In this document: positions 23,841 to 36,556 of the stretch, piece by piece | How the letters are laid out: the number at the start of each line of letters is the position of its first letter | Numbering within the stretch: position 1 is the first letter of the stretch | Source of the DNA: Sipunculus nudus | Lineage: Eukaryota; Annelida; Sipuncula; Golfingiida; Sipunculidae | DNA length: 64,000 nucleotides | NCBI GenBank assembly: GCA_026874595.1 | Contig: CM049310.1 | Coordinates: 5,702,001-5,766,000 of the forward strand | Direction of reading: 5' to 3' | Translations under genes and position numbers: made by a program | The notes under the pieces: generated by a model | Seen by the model: the letters and a program-made list of their open reading frames with translations, nothing else | Told to the model about the DNA's origin: nothing | The model's database searches: none

Positions 23841-23984
23841 AGAATGAAAATCTGGGAAGATCCAGAATCTTCCCGTGAAAATGAGAATTCTCATTCATCA
23901 TGGGAAAAATGAAAATCAAGAGATGATTTAAAATGATTCCCATTCTTCCCAGAGAGATTTTGGATCTTCCCAGTTTCTCATTCT
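23841..23984. repeat. 30-bp inverted repeat with 84-nt loop
   Basis: Positions 23841-23870 pair with 23955-23984 at 27 of 30 bases; the shared block includes CTGGGAAGATCC. Inside are two smaller dyads, GGGAAGATCCAGAATCTTCCC-like at 23855 and the perfect ATGAGAATTCTCAT. It could be a small fold-back element or an RNA hairpin locus. It lies about 50 bp beyond the family D terminus. Confidence 0.7.
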
Positions 23985-24651
23985 TCCCTTGACATATACA
24001 ATAACCAAAGTCTTTTTTTATATTATAGTGATACTTAAGTCAATACTCACATCTTTCTCATCAGTTGTGATTACTTAGTTATAGTTTTATTACAGAATAA
24101 CAGCTCCTTGCACTAGAGCATTTTAGTACCCTAGCCAGCAGTACACCTAACAATTGTGATCGCTTTTCAATGTCCTGTTGACTGTGGAAAGTTTTTGTTC
24201 CAGGCTACACAGCTGGGGGGACTATAAACCTTGCACTGTGAGCCTTAATAGTGTAACTGCTGAAAAAAACTTTAGCACATCACATTTAACTTGTCATTGA
24301 TCATTATTTGTCGAGTGGCCTGGCACCTAAAGAACCATCGTACTCGAAGATTTTTTGTCCAATGGGAGCCTTCATCATCCCTCAGTCCATCACATTGGGA
24401 CATCACAAATGATTTTATATTGATGTATGTATCCTTGGAGACTTCAACTTCAAGGAACTTTGCATGGGGTTTCTAGGTGTAAGGACATTTACACCCAGTC
24501 CATCAACACCTTATGTCGAAATTCATCCCCCATACAGTGTACCTCTTTTTACGTAACTCCTCCCTGGGTCAGAAATACAAAATCTACAGTCATTCACATA
24601 AAGTGTCTAAAGCCAGTGGGATTGGTATATTCTTTATGGGGCTTTAGGTGT
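23985..24651. other. No gene recognised
   Basis: Spacer with two short open frames (61 and 89 codons) lacking known motifs. The second runs into the family C terminus at 24652, which argues against a real protein. Confidence 0.4.
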
Positions 24652-24690
24652 AACAAGGGACCCATAGGTCACAGCGCTCAGCTATGTTGT
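24652..24690 (+). mobile_element. Isolated family C 5' terminus
   Basis: AACAAGGGACCCATAGGTCA followed by CAGCGCTCAGCT matches the family C 5' end. No matching 3' hairpin precedes the next family C element at 30231, so this is either a 3'-truncated copy or one with a diverged end. Confidence 0.6.
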
Positions 24691-27079
24691 GTATGAGGGC
24701 AATTACATAAAATGATAACATATATGGAAAGGAGGTTATTTTTTTTAAATATTTCCAAATTTCAGAAGATGTGCTGTTGGTGCATGGGCCAATCAGACAA
24801 ATAAAAAAAATACTGAGGATTTAACATGACTGATACTTACATTGAAACGTCCAGAACTATATTGCATTTTTACTATATTTATAAGATCCTCATTGCATAT
24901 GGTAAAGACAAAAGTCATAAGTTTTTTATATTACATTTAAAACACTTCTAACTCTTTTATATATCTGAATATAACTTTGTATTTTCATCAACAAATTTTA
25001 ATAATATGAATGTAGGATCCTGATGTTTAAAGTCTTCCATGATTTAAGACCTTCAGAGCAAGGGTTACATCTACCAAGCGCACAGGGTCTGTTTTATAAG
25101 ATTTTTCTCTTAAATTCTTTTGCCAATTTTGTGTTTTTCCATTTATATTACTGTTAAAAATAAATGTAATGAATCACCATAATTTTGACTTGTAATTTTT
25201 GGCAAGTCAACTGTGACAAGCGATTACAAATGTCAAGTTTAAAAGTTCTCATATCATTTACAGTAAATGCCTATGACAATGATAACATTTTTCCAAATGT
25301 TCATGTAGCTTGAATTTGAACAAAAGCTTTTCAACTCAAAATACAATACAAACCTACTTTGACATAATCCATCCTCTCAATATTACACCCCTATTATCTC
25401 TATATTTCCCAGGCCAGCCAATATGCTGTTTAAAAAAAAAGTTAAAACTAATATATATAATTACCAGCCAGATTTCTTAGGAAGATGAGCAAATAAAGCA
25501 AAGGTCAAGGTCACCTCCTCTGCCTCAGTTGGGTTCAAGGAACAAAACACAGATCAATGCAGAACAGGAATATCCTAACGCATGAATCAAATTTTACAGG
25601 GCAACTGAGGCAAGCTGGGAATCTTTAGGGGCGTCTTGGCAGAATATGGACCTGAAGATATGAATGATCAGTGTTTAATACTGTGCTCTGCTGTAGGGTC
25701 CCCTTGAGATTTAACAGGAAGCTCCGTAATGAAACGTCCGCTTCAAAAATCTATACCGTTACACCACAGCTGTGCTAACTACAAGCACTTTCTACAGAAT
25801 ATTCCCAAGCTTGGTCATAATAGTCAATTTTTACAGTTAGCACTTTTTACATTAAGAGACTGGTAACTTTCTTATCAGTATTTTACATTCCATGTAAAAT
25901 TGGCCATAATGGGAAAATTCAGCTTGTCACGTTAGGTACATAAACAAAACTAAAATCTACCAGGACATATAATGTCTGATATACATTCTCCAGATGACTG
26001 TGTGGGCTTTGGCTGTGAAGCAATATACATTATTTTATAATCTAATATCTAGTATACTTCTCTGTGGTAAGCTGCATTATTAAAACTGCATAATTTAATA
26101 CTGATAAAGCACACTGGTAAAACAATCAGCATTTAAACTTCACAGCTCCACTTGAACAATAGCTAATAAAGCTTTGTTTGTGTAGTGTCTTATTTCAAAT
26201 ATCCCACAATACCACTGGGAGATTTAATCAAGTAATGATTGTCTGTTGTTGATGCTTGTGTTCAATTGAACAGAATCATTGTATTTTGATGAATGGTAGT
26301 ACTCAGGTGACAACATATTAATAGAGGAATAAAACTGAAAATTATCTCTACAGGGAGAATGACAAGCTGAACTATTCTCTCCTGTCAGAAACAAAAAGTT
26401 CAAAGAAATTACAACACTGGATGCAAATGGTATATTGATAAGATAAATCTGTGAATGTCTGTTAATGCACTTTTGATGTCAAATTATCAAACATATTATT
26501 GTTTTTCTTCCAAACATTAATTAATAACATGACCAAACCCTCCGGGATAAACAATAAAGAAGAACCATTAGAGCTATTCAGATCAGAGTAAATTATTCAC
26601 AGCATTTAAACAGGATCAAACTTCTGGAGTTAAAGACAGAACTCCAAATACCATTCAAACAGATTACTTCTCAATATAGTCCTCAGTTAAACATGATCAA
26701 GGACTATACCAGGATAGACCAGAGTGACATGGTCCCTTTTTTTAACAGGATCACTCCACTGAAGTCAAGGTATTCCTGCCATTCGAAGGAAAACATTTGA
26801 ACATTTTGTTAAACTGTATCAAAGCCCCATTTAAAAGACCAGTGTGACATAATCCTCAAAAGGTACATATACATTGGCAATAATATATGTATTATATCAT
26901 GCTATTAGTTCGTTCAGGCTGAATATAAAAGTTTCAAAGCAAAACCATCCTGGCACACAGACTAACAGATCTCAAATGGACTGTTTTTATATCATCATTT
27001 GGTTATGTGTACGTGAGTGAGTGCATGTGTGTCTGAACATCATAGCAAGACTAAAGACTATGAATGTGACCAGAAATTT
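24691..27079. other. No gene recognised; weak repeat similarity from 26590
   Basis: AT-rich sequence. From about 26590 phrases such as TAAACAGGATCA, AGACCAGTGTGACATAATCC and GAAGTCAAGG appear irregularly; these are outlying decayed units of the array that becomes regular at 27080. Confidence 0.45.
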
Positions 27080-27500
27080 ACTCTTTTATAAAGACCACTG
27101 TCACAGAATCCTCAATTAAACTGGATCAGCCCTTTAAAGCTAAGCTTCTTCAAGAACCATTTAGAAAGTTCAATGGCACATAATCATAAGATAAATACCA
27201 TGAACCTGTTGAAGCCAAGTTACTTCAAGAACCATCTAGAAAGATCCAGGTCACATATTCTTGAGTTAAAAATGATCATACCTTGAAGCCAAGATTATTC
27301 AATAAACATTTCAAAAGATCTATGTCACATAATCCTAAATGAAACAGGACTGGCTCTTTGAAGCCAAGATTTTTCTTGAACTATATGTAGAAAGAACTGT
27401 CACATAATCCCAAGTAACACAGGTTCAGCTATTTGAAGCCAAGACTGCTCAAGAACCATGTAGAAAGACCACTGTCACATAATCCTAAGTTAAACAGGAT
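27080..27500. repeat. Degenerate minisatellite, period about 75-85 bp
   Basis: GTCACATAATCCT-like strings recur at about 27102, 27175, 27250, 27325, 27408 and 27473. Each is followed by AGTTAAACAGGATCA-, TTTGAAGCCAAG- and CAAGAACCATTTAGAAAG-like strings. Units are well diverged, so the array is old. Confidence 0.75.
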
Positions 27501-28154
27501 CAAGGATCACTGAGCATGACCAGTTTCTCATCGTCTTGGGTCAGATAGGATCAATACCTATATGACCAGACTGCAAGAGAACCAATCAATATACAAAACT
27601 CAAACAGAGTCAGATTAATCCTACAAAAAGTGATGATAATGAATTGTTTGCTGCCTCATGGAAAATGGCGAAGAATAGATTTTGAGTTGCTTGTTTGGTA
27701 GAAGTAGACATGCAATGTTATGTAAAATTGTGAAAAGTCAAATGTGTTTTCTTTCATCAGAGCTACACTGAGACTTCATTTATCAACTACACTTTCTTAT
27801 ATTTGTTACATAGTTTACGACTCCATAATGGTTGGAAACCTTAGTTTTGTGTGTTCTATCACTGGGTTTACATAGATTTTGGTTAGTAATTTTCCTCATG
27901 TTTTGTACCATACATTTGCTGGGGTTTTGTGCCTTAGGTACTTAGATTAAACTTTTGCTAAAGTTTGGCAATAAATGTAGAAAACAGTGGTCCATTGAGA
28001 AATGAAATATTTGAACACAAGATATGATTTTGCATTTTACGACCTTTTGAGTTTCTTTGTTGCAGAATAGTGGCATCACATTGCCAATGAATAAGGCTTA
28101 TGTTTGATAACATGCATCTTTGTAATATTTATGATACTTAATACTGAAGGTATC
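27501..28154. other. No gene recognised
   Basis: AT-rich spacer between two decayed arrays; nothing stands out on either strand. Confidence 0.45.
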
Positions 28155-28760
28155 CATTCATAAGAAATACCTCTGATTTATTATCAATAAACCCATCATT
28201 TTTACAGTAGTTATATGTACAAAACAACCAACTGTATTAAGAATTTAAAGAAAAATATGTACATGATTTACACAGACCTTATTTTCACTGGATTACAACA
28301 GAAGTGCCAAATGAATGAGATTTATTAATACAAAAAGTATCTTCATACATTATCAACAAACCCATCAATTTATCATTCATAAGATTATGCACCAACCAAA
28401 TTACAAGAACATATAGGAAGAAATGAACACAGATCATAAAAAAACATGATTTCATCCATACAACTGAAGAACAAGCTTCAATACAATATCCATATATTGA
28501 CTGAAGACATACACTCATAAAAAAATACATGTAATTTATTATTAATAAATCCATCAATTTGTCATCAGTTAAATGTAGCAAATAACCAATCTTGTTAAGA
28601 ATAAATAGTACGAATTGAAAAGAGTCATGAAAAATAGATTTTCATTCATACAAGTAAAGTGATGAATGGATGAGATTTAACACTATATCAATATACAGAC
28701 TGACAGCACTCATTCATAAAAAGAAACAGATTTAATTCATTATCAATAAACCCACAAATG
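28155..28760. repeat. Degenerate tandem repeat, period about 185-195 bp
   Basis: TTATCAATAAACCCATCAATTT-like phrases, preceded by CATTCATAAAAA-like and followed by ATTTTCATTCATACAA- and AATGAATGAGATT-like phrases, recur from about 28157, 28340, 28512 and 28711. That gives a little over three diverged units. Confidence 0.7.
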
Positions 28761-29260
28761 AGTGGAGCCACTGATGAGGAACCCTTTGATGTTATAGTAC
28801 TCCTTGACATATGACATTTAACAACAAGAGCCAAGCACTGCAGCAAATGATCCCCCCCCCCCCCCCCTTACAAGCACAATGCTCTGCTTGAGTGATCTAT
28901 TTAGTGTTTTTACAGGTGTGAAAAAAGAAGATCCAGGTGCACTCATCAATTCTACCTGCCTCACAGCAGGTAAACTTGTTATTACCCAGACTCCAGTGCT
29001 GTTCCCATAACCTGACACAAGCCAGATCTTCTGTGTCTGCTTCATGTTTGTGAGAGCTTCAATCTGGTGATACTCACCATTGAAAAATAATAACTTAACC
29101 TTCTCTAATAAACATATACCAATTAATAGGGCTGTGAATTGTGGATGAGTCTGATTCAATTCAATGATCAATAATTGCCTTTGAGTTTGATTCTTAATCA
29201 TGACACTATAATTTGCAGATGAGGGCATGGTCTTCCTCACAGTGTTCCTCCAGCTTCTAC
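28761..29260. other. Poly-C tract and an uncharacterised open minus frame
   Basis: A run of C at 28851-28867 lies inside a 172-codon minus-strand frame (28818-29336) whose first codons come from the 47-bp array. No domain or family signature was recognised, and the glycine run is just the poly-C tract. It is listed here only so the stretch is accounted for, not as a gene. Confidence 0.4.
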
Positions 29261-30158
29261 TTTGAAGATACAGGTCTAATAGCCACCAAACTTCCTCCAC
29301 AGACAGATTAGAAGATACTGGTCTAATGGCCACCAAACTTCCGCCACAGATAGATTAGAAGATACAGGTCTAATGGCCACCAAACTTACGCCACAGATAG
29401 ATTGGAAGATACAGGTCTAATGGCCACCAAACTTCCTCCACAGATAGATTAGAAGATACTGGTCTAATAGCCACCAAACTTCCTCCACAGATAGATTAGA
29501 AGATACTGGTCTGATGGCCACCAAACTTCCCCCACAGATAGATTAGAAGATACAGGTCTAATGGCCACCAAACTTTCCCCCACAGAGAGATTGGAAGATA
29601 CAGGTCTAATGGCCACCAAACTTCCCCCACAGATAGATTAGAAGATACAGGTCAAATGGCCATCAAACTTCCCCCACAGATAGATTGGAAGATACAGGTC
29701 TAATGGCCACCAAACTTCCCCCACAGATAGATTGAAAGATACAGGTCTAATGGCCACCAAACTTCCCCCACAGATAGATTGGAAGATACAGGTCAAATGG
29801 CCATCAAACTTCCCCCACAGATAGATTGGAAGATACAGGTCTAAAGGCCACCAAACTTCCTCCACAGATAGATTGGAAGATACAGGTCTAATGGCCACCA
29901 AACTTCCCCCACAGATAGATTGGAAGATACAGGTCTAATGGCCACCAAACTTCCTCCACAGACAGATTGGAAGATACAGGTCTAATGGCCACCAAACTTC
30001 CCCCACAGACAGATTAGAAGATACAGGTCTAATGGCCACCAAAATTCCTCCACAGATAGATTGGAAGATACAGGTCTAATGGCCACCAAACTTCCTCCAG
30101 AGATAGATTTGAAGATACAGGTCTAATGGCCACCAAACTTCCTCCACAGACCAAACCC
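29261..30158. repeat. 47-bp minisatellite array, about 19 copies
   Basis: Units of 47 bp read GAAGATACAGGTCTAATGGC, CACCAAACTTCC and YCCACAGATAGATT. The spacing was measured between ACTTCCGCC and ACTTACGCC at 29341/29388. Copies are very similar throughout. Because 47 is not a multiple of 3, the reverse strand shows a 47-residue pseudo-protein period. Confidence 0.97.
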
Positions 30159-30230
30159 AGACCAAACCCAAACCCTGACAAAAAGTGTAAAACAACTTAT
30201 GGAGGCTGCCATTTTACTCACAGACTAAAA

Positions 30231-32286
30231 AACAAGGGACCTATGGGTCACGACGCTCAGCTGTTGTATATGATAAAAAAATATTATTTAGAAATGAGTT
30301 ACATGCTGGTTTTGTGTGGTAATAAATATAAGCTGTATTATGAGTTGTTGTTTAGCTTATGTATGATTTTGATAGTACCTTTGGTGACAGGGAAGAGGAT
30401 TGATTTCATTTATTTTATTAACAAATGGAGTACTACTGTCACACAGATTTTGACTTGGCCATATAACTTATAAGCAGAACATATAATATAAGAGTTTAAC
30501 TATTTATTAAAAAAATTATAAATATTGTCCCAAATATAATTTTTATTAAAAATAATAAGAGAATCATATGATTTTTAAAAATGAAATATAACTGATATGA
30601 TTATTATAATAATATTAAAGAATATATTCATGAATGCATTCATGAATACATTTTGAAAGTATTTGCACGAGTATTCATATACTTTCATTTTTACCTGAAT
30701 TCCCATTCTTTATGCAAGAAATTTTATAATGGAGTACATAATCATATTCGTATTTAAATACAATTACAAAGTATCCGCACCATGTCTGGTATTTATTCAG
30801 TTTTCACCAAACAATGATGTTGAGAATCCAGAATATACAAATTTCACACATTTAAATAATGATCATAAGTACCTGGTTTTATGGCTTTTATTTATATTAA
30901 AAAATAACTGTAAAAAATTCATTTTGGACTAATTTCACATCAATGTACACACTAGACACAGTAGGAATCTATGAAAATTATATCAACAGTGCTCACGGGA
31001 AACAAACGTGCCTTGGTCAAAGTTGGGCAAAATTTAAGGTACTAATTTTATATTTATACTAATAACTTATAAAATTTGAAAAATTCAGAACTAATTTTGG
31101 GTATTCAATTGAATCTTGATTAAATAATGTTACATCCCTGACAAAAAAATCTCTAGCTTCAGCAATGCCCTTGTTAAGGGAGTAAATATATTTCTTGATT
31201 TTTTACAAAGTGCATTATGTTTGGGCCCATAACTTAAAAAAAATACACAATACTGACATCATTTCTGGCATGTGCATAGTGAATGTATAGAAAAATATGT
31301 ATATTATATATGATCAAAGTCAGATCAGTGGTCTGATATTAGGCAGTCTTAAAGTGTAACATTGGGTTTTTAATGGAAAAATGAAGTTTTTCATTGATAT
31401 CTCGAAGGAATTAAGTCCTAGTGACCATATTCTTGGCATGGTAGGGGATTTTGGAGAAATCTAACTGTATGCCAAATTTAAGGAACTTAGAGCTGAAGCT
31501 CGGGAGCTGAGCTCTAGCAAACTGCATGACACTAGCAATATGTGACATGGTGCTTGAAAACTTGAATAAAATCTACAGTTTTTGATCAACTGGTTTCAAA
31601 TTTTTGGTGTTAACAGTTGAAATGCTAACAAAAACATGCTGTGAAAATTAAATCCACAGCAGTTACAGCAAAAAAACGTGCCATGGTCAAAGTTGGGCAA
31701 AATTTAAGGTACCAATTTTTTATTTTTGCTAATATTTTTAAAAATTTTAAAGATTTTGATCTAATTTTGGGTATACAATTTAATTTTGATTAATAAAAGT
31801 TATATTACTGGAAAAAAAGTGCTTAGCTTTAACAAGTTTTGTGTTAAGTGATAAAATTTCTTTCCTGATTATTTACAAAATGCATTATGTTTGGGCCCAT
31901 AACTTTTTTAAATTAAATAATACAGACCTAATTTCTGGCATGTACATAGGAATTATATAGAGGATTATTTATAGGAAATATGAGGAAAAACAGATGAGTG
32001 GTTTTGATATTAGGCAGTCCTAAAGTGTGAAAATAGGTTTTTAATAAAAAATTGAGGTTTTTCCTTAATTTCTCAAAGGAATGAAGTCGCAAAAACCCAG
32101 TTTTCGGCTTGGTAGGAGATCTTGGGGACATCTAACATTATGCTGAATTTTGGATTCCTAGGTCTTACGGTTTCAAAACGTGCCACATCTACGGACGGAC
32201 GGACGGACGGACGGACGGACAGACGGACGGACGACGGACAATGGACCACGACTATAGCTCAGATGACTTATAGTCAGCTGAGCTAA
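30231..32286 (+). mobile_element. Family C Helentron-like element, uninterrupted copy
   Basis: Starts AACAAGGGACCTATGGGTCA with ACGCTCAGCTG and ends with the family C hairpin at 32256-32284 plus AA. Two core units (about 30970-31640 and 31646-32160) match those at 21241-22440. A tract of GGAC units at 32183-32225 precedes the hairpin. The left 730 bp differ from the other copies, so the 5' domain is variable. Non-coding. This copy is the reference for reading the two nested insertions elsewhere in the window. Confidence 0.82.
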
Positions 32287-32691
32287 CAATGTCTCAAGTA
32301 GCATGTCAGAATTAAGGATATATCCCTAGTGCATCTATATCTAATGACAGAAATATGGCTACAGAGAGTTTTCTTCCATACATATAAAAGCTATGGAATA
32401 TAAAATTGCAGCCATGATGGAGGTTCATGTTTGTTCAGTACACTACCACAGTATGATCATTCATCTACAAGATTAATCATCAGTGTTATAAACTTTCCCT
32501 GATAATTATATAAATGTTCTTGTAAATCTTATTTTCTTTTTATTTTAGTTTCCATAGTTAGAGAAACCTCCTTCTTAATCAAGATAAATGTAAAGAAAAT
32601 ATTTTAAATATATAATAAACATTAATCCTTTGAGTCTAAATTATGTATTTGCAGTAATTATAATTTCCAGTATGGTATATTAGATTATCAG
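32287..32691. other. No gene recognised
   Basis: AT-rich spacer between the family C element and the 32-bp array. No repeat or RNA gene seen. Confidence 0.45.
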
Positions 32692-33512
32692 AGTAAAATC
32701 ATTTGATAACCCTTGTGCTGCTACATAAAATCATTTGATAACCCATGTGCTGCTACATTAAATCATGTGATAACCCATGTGCTGCTACATGAAATCATGT
32801 GATAACCCATGTGCTGCTACATAAAATCATGTGATAACTCACGTGCTGCTACATTAAATCATGTGATAACTCGTGTGCTGCTACATTAAATCATGTGATA
32901 ACCCATGTGCTGCTACATTAAATCATGTGATAACCCATGTGCTGCTACATTAAATCATGTGATAACCCATGTGCTGCTACATTAAATCATGTGATAACCC
33001 ATGTGCTGCTACGTAAAATCATGTCAAACCCATGTCAAAAAATCATGTCATATACATAAAAATCATTTGATAACCCATGTGCTGCTACATAAAATCATGT
33101 GATAACCCATGTGCTGCTACATAAAATCATGTGATAACCCATGTGCTGCTACATTAAATCATGTGATAACTCATGTGCTGCTACATTAAATTATGTGATA
33201 ACTCGTGTGCTGCTACATTAAATCATGTGATAATCTATGTGCTGCTACATAAAATCATGTGATAACCCACTTGCTGCTACATAAAATCATGTGATAACCC
33301 ATGTGCTGCTACATAAAATCATGTGATAATCTATGTGCTGCTACATGAAATCATGTGATAACCCATGTGCTGCTACATAAAATCATGTGATAACCCATGT
33401 GCTGCTACATAAAATCATCTGATAACCCATGTGCTGCTACATAAAATCATCTGATAACCCATGTGCTGCTACATAAAATCATCTGATAATCCATGTGCTG
33501 CTACATGAAATA
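32692..33512. repeat. 32-bp minisatellite array, about 25 copies
   Basis: AAATCATGTGATAACCCATG followed by TGCTGCTACATW repeats with a 32-bp period (for example 32881 and 32913). A degenerate patch at 33012-33060 splits it into two blocks. The edge copies use TTTGATAAC or TCTGATAAC in place of TGTGATAAC. Confidence 0.97.
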
Positions 33513-36450
33513 TAGGAGCAGAGTTTAGCTTCCAGGGTCCTCTATCAAACGGTTAACCGGAATTTCTACAGCTCCACTAATAGTTTCTTTTTAAGCTACA
33601 CCAAAATTCTTTTAAAGTTTCACTAGAATTTCTTTCAAAGCTACACTAAAATCTGTCTTTCTATAGCTCCAGTAGAATTTCTTTTTAAGTTACACTAGAA
33701 TTCCTCTTTATAAGGCCTCCTTGATATAAAGAAAACATTTTAACTATCAATCATTACTGCCTCAATAAAATTTAGCCTAATACCCTCGACAGGACAATTC
33801 CCTGGTGAACAGTATTTCCATCAAGTGCTGTAGAACAAGAGAGTGGTTGCCATGCACTTTTATTGCTACGAACACAAACCCAGACCAGATTTGTTCCAGC
33901 ATTTCTACAATAGTCAGCCTTGAGCAAATTATCTGTGAGTGGTGACTGAAGCATTTTATTACTATAGAGTGTCAGGCTGACCAGCAATGCTGCTTAAACC
34001 TGCCAGCAATTAGGAATTACCAGTATCCCTCAGACCTGGATATGGCTTTACCACAGTCATCAACAGCAGTGCCTTCTATATGGAGTACATGGTATAACCT
34101 CTGCGGGATTAGAAACCCATTTCTACAGAAAACTCATCTATAGAGGGAGAACTTGTATACAGAAATTGGTCTTGGTAATACTTGACTAAGGGAATTTTTC
34201 TTGGAAACAGCCATCTGAGGACTGGTCTTCGGAATATTTGTCTGAGAGAACTTTTCTTAGAAACAGCCATCTGTTGATTGCTCATTTAGGGAACACTTGT
34301 CTTCAGAAACAGGTGAAGAACAAACCAAAGAAATGCTCATCCAGGGACACAAGTCTGAATAATATGCTTCTTGTTTGCAAAATAAAACAAACCAAGGCAG
34401 GTCTAACAATGTTTAAATAAAGAAAGATAACATGTTTAATAAGGCAAAAAAAAGGGGGATGGTTCAGGCACTGCCCACATACAAAAAATTGCCCACCCAC
34501 ACCAATTTTTTTAAAAAAGGTGTCGAGAACCATACCTTTTTTTGGCCTAACATACTAGTATATTGAAGTAATTAACATGTTTTATTTCAATGAAATGCAC
34601 ACAATAAATTTTTTTCAAATTGAAATCAAAATATAGCTTTAATCAATACATCAACCTTTCATCATCAGTCAGAATAAAGAATACAGTTACAAAATAATCA
34701 TTCTTTTGGTTTGGAGGTCAGGACAAAATAATCATTCTCTTGGTTTGGAGGTCAGGAATGTAGTAACTCGTGTCTACTCTTACTCTACCACTAATTTGAT
34801 TGCCATTTCAGCTCTGACAAGCTTTACACAACTCAATTCTTACATCAGCTCTGAAGTACAATGCTTGCTATCTTCCTGCTCCAGCACCATTTTTTGTTAC
34901 AAAGCCAACAAACCTATATAATCCATAATATATAAAAAAAACACTGCTCCCACAATATCTGTAAGATATCTTTTTCCTGGGGTTATAGTGTAGATAAATG
35001 TTATGGATGTTGTTCATTTTGGCATTTCAGAATATTTCTCAGATGGTCAACCTATTAAAATTGTACAGTTTTACAAAGTTTTCCTTGTTTGAAATGAGTT
35101 TTTTTACATGCAGAGCCAAAAATAGTTATTGTTTGCCTGTGTGAACACTCTAAACCATTCATGTCAAAAACACCAAACCCAGTGTGTGAGCATGACTGCT
35201 TGGTGCATGTTGCTTCATGGATGAAAGGCATGCTTTGCTTCTACAGACCATGTGGGCAGACACTCATGTGCATCTGTATACTGGTTCAAGCCTGTATCCT
35301 CATATAAATGCAAAAGCAAGTTTTAACCTTTCAATGAATCACCACCGCACAAACATTTTAAACCATTTTGTGCAGAAGTGAAAATGTTGAAATCATTCAT
35401 TTGAAGAAACTGGACCACATCACATATTTTCATGAGGCAATTAACATAAATACTTGTCATTACCTGACCACACAGCCAAGCTAGTGTTTTGGAATCTTAT
35501 AAGCTTGCTGTCACATCTGGGTAGGTTATGATAATCACAAATAATTGAGATTATTCCAAGCTATAGGCCTGAATGCTTACACACTGCAAGTAATCAGTCC
35601 TGGGGATGGCCTCACTTTGTGTAGTGTCAATCATTTATTTTTTAAGCTGAAGTCAGTTATGTTTTGTAATTCTAACTTTCTAAGTTCTGAGTTATCAAAG
35701 ACAGGCAAGCATCAATAACATGATGGTGAAAGTTTTTGTGTCTTCTGATAATAACCAAAAAAGGAACTTCCTTTCTTCTATGAAATTTATGATTATGCCT
35801 TGAAAAGAATCAAGCTGAACAGTTTGTTCAGGTTGTGTTGATGGCTTCCACATTTTTTTTAACTTTGCTTGTAGCCTCCCTTGTGGGGTTTACCAGTTTG
35901 ACGCTTTACTCTCAATATCCTATTATAGAATTCAGATATAGCTAGCATATTAAAAATCCTTGAATTCTTGTTCAGGAAAGGTTTTCCTTGGGTTGAGTTA
36001 CCCAAGATACACACTGGCCTAAATTCAGATAGATGAAATTGTGATAGACCCTTCTTTAAATTTCCCAAATGTTCCACATGATCTATGGGAAAAAATGAAA
36101 AATAACCCCCCTTAGGACACATAGCATTGATGATTTCTCAAAACTTCAAAACAAAAATGGCATTTCTGAGGACTGGCTACAGAGGAGTTGTGTGACAATA
36201 TCATGCTGTTGATAACTATAAAATCAAAGGCATAGTAAGTACTGGTTCCTGTAAGGAAGACTGAGGTCACATTCATCTTGTACAGCTTGTCATGAAGTCA
36301 AATAGTGAATAGTAACACATGTCTTGAAAGACCATTTGATTAACTCCCAAGCTTTGTCATCTTAGGGATGCAGCACCCGTTGTATCAACACAGTTGTATC
36401 AACACTGCATCTACTATGGACACGTGGTGTAAATAGGGTTAACCTTTGTC
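33513..36450. other. No gene recognised
   Basis: AT-rich sequence with scattered ORFs of 60-87 codons that lack motifs and splice context. ATTCTTTTTAAAGTTTCACTAG-like phrases at 33570-33700 form a short, badly decayed repeat. A tandem duplication of TCATTCTYTTGGTTTGGAGG lies at 34700-34750. Confidence 0.45.
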
Positions 36451-36503
36451 ATTTTTATCTTGTCTCTCTTCCATTTTCTTGCTTCTTGCTACAGGTAAGT
36501 ATT
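36451..36503 (+). promoter_or_regulatory. Recursive-splice-like site: pyrimidine tract, CAG|GTAAGT
   Basis: A tract rich in TCTTGTCTCTCTTCC runs into TTGCTACAG directly followed by GTAAGTATT, so a 3' splice site abuts a consensus 5' splice site at 36494/36495. This is the form of a ratchet point (zero-length exon) in long introns. A second acceptor-like CTTGTCTCTCTTGCAG ends at 36556. It is on the plus strand, opposite to the syntrophin exon, so it would need a plus-strand gene. It may be chance. Confidence 0.3.
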
Positions 36504-36556
36504 AAGTCTGGTCATGGTGTTAACCTAAAGTTTTTTTGTTCTTGTCTCTCTTGCAG

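Noticed and set aside
28818-29336. 172-codon minus-strand ORF
   Set aside because: It starts in the 47-bp array and ends past a poly-C tract giving poly-Gly. No domain, splice or promoter evidence, and no family recognised.
29638-29901. 87-codon minus ORF with repeated VAIRPVSSNLS-like peptides
   Set aside because: Reverse reading of the 47-bp array.
32692-33512. Possible CRISPR-like array (32-bp repeats)
   Set aside because: Units are contiguous with no unique spacers, and the genome is eukaryotic.
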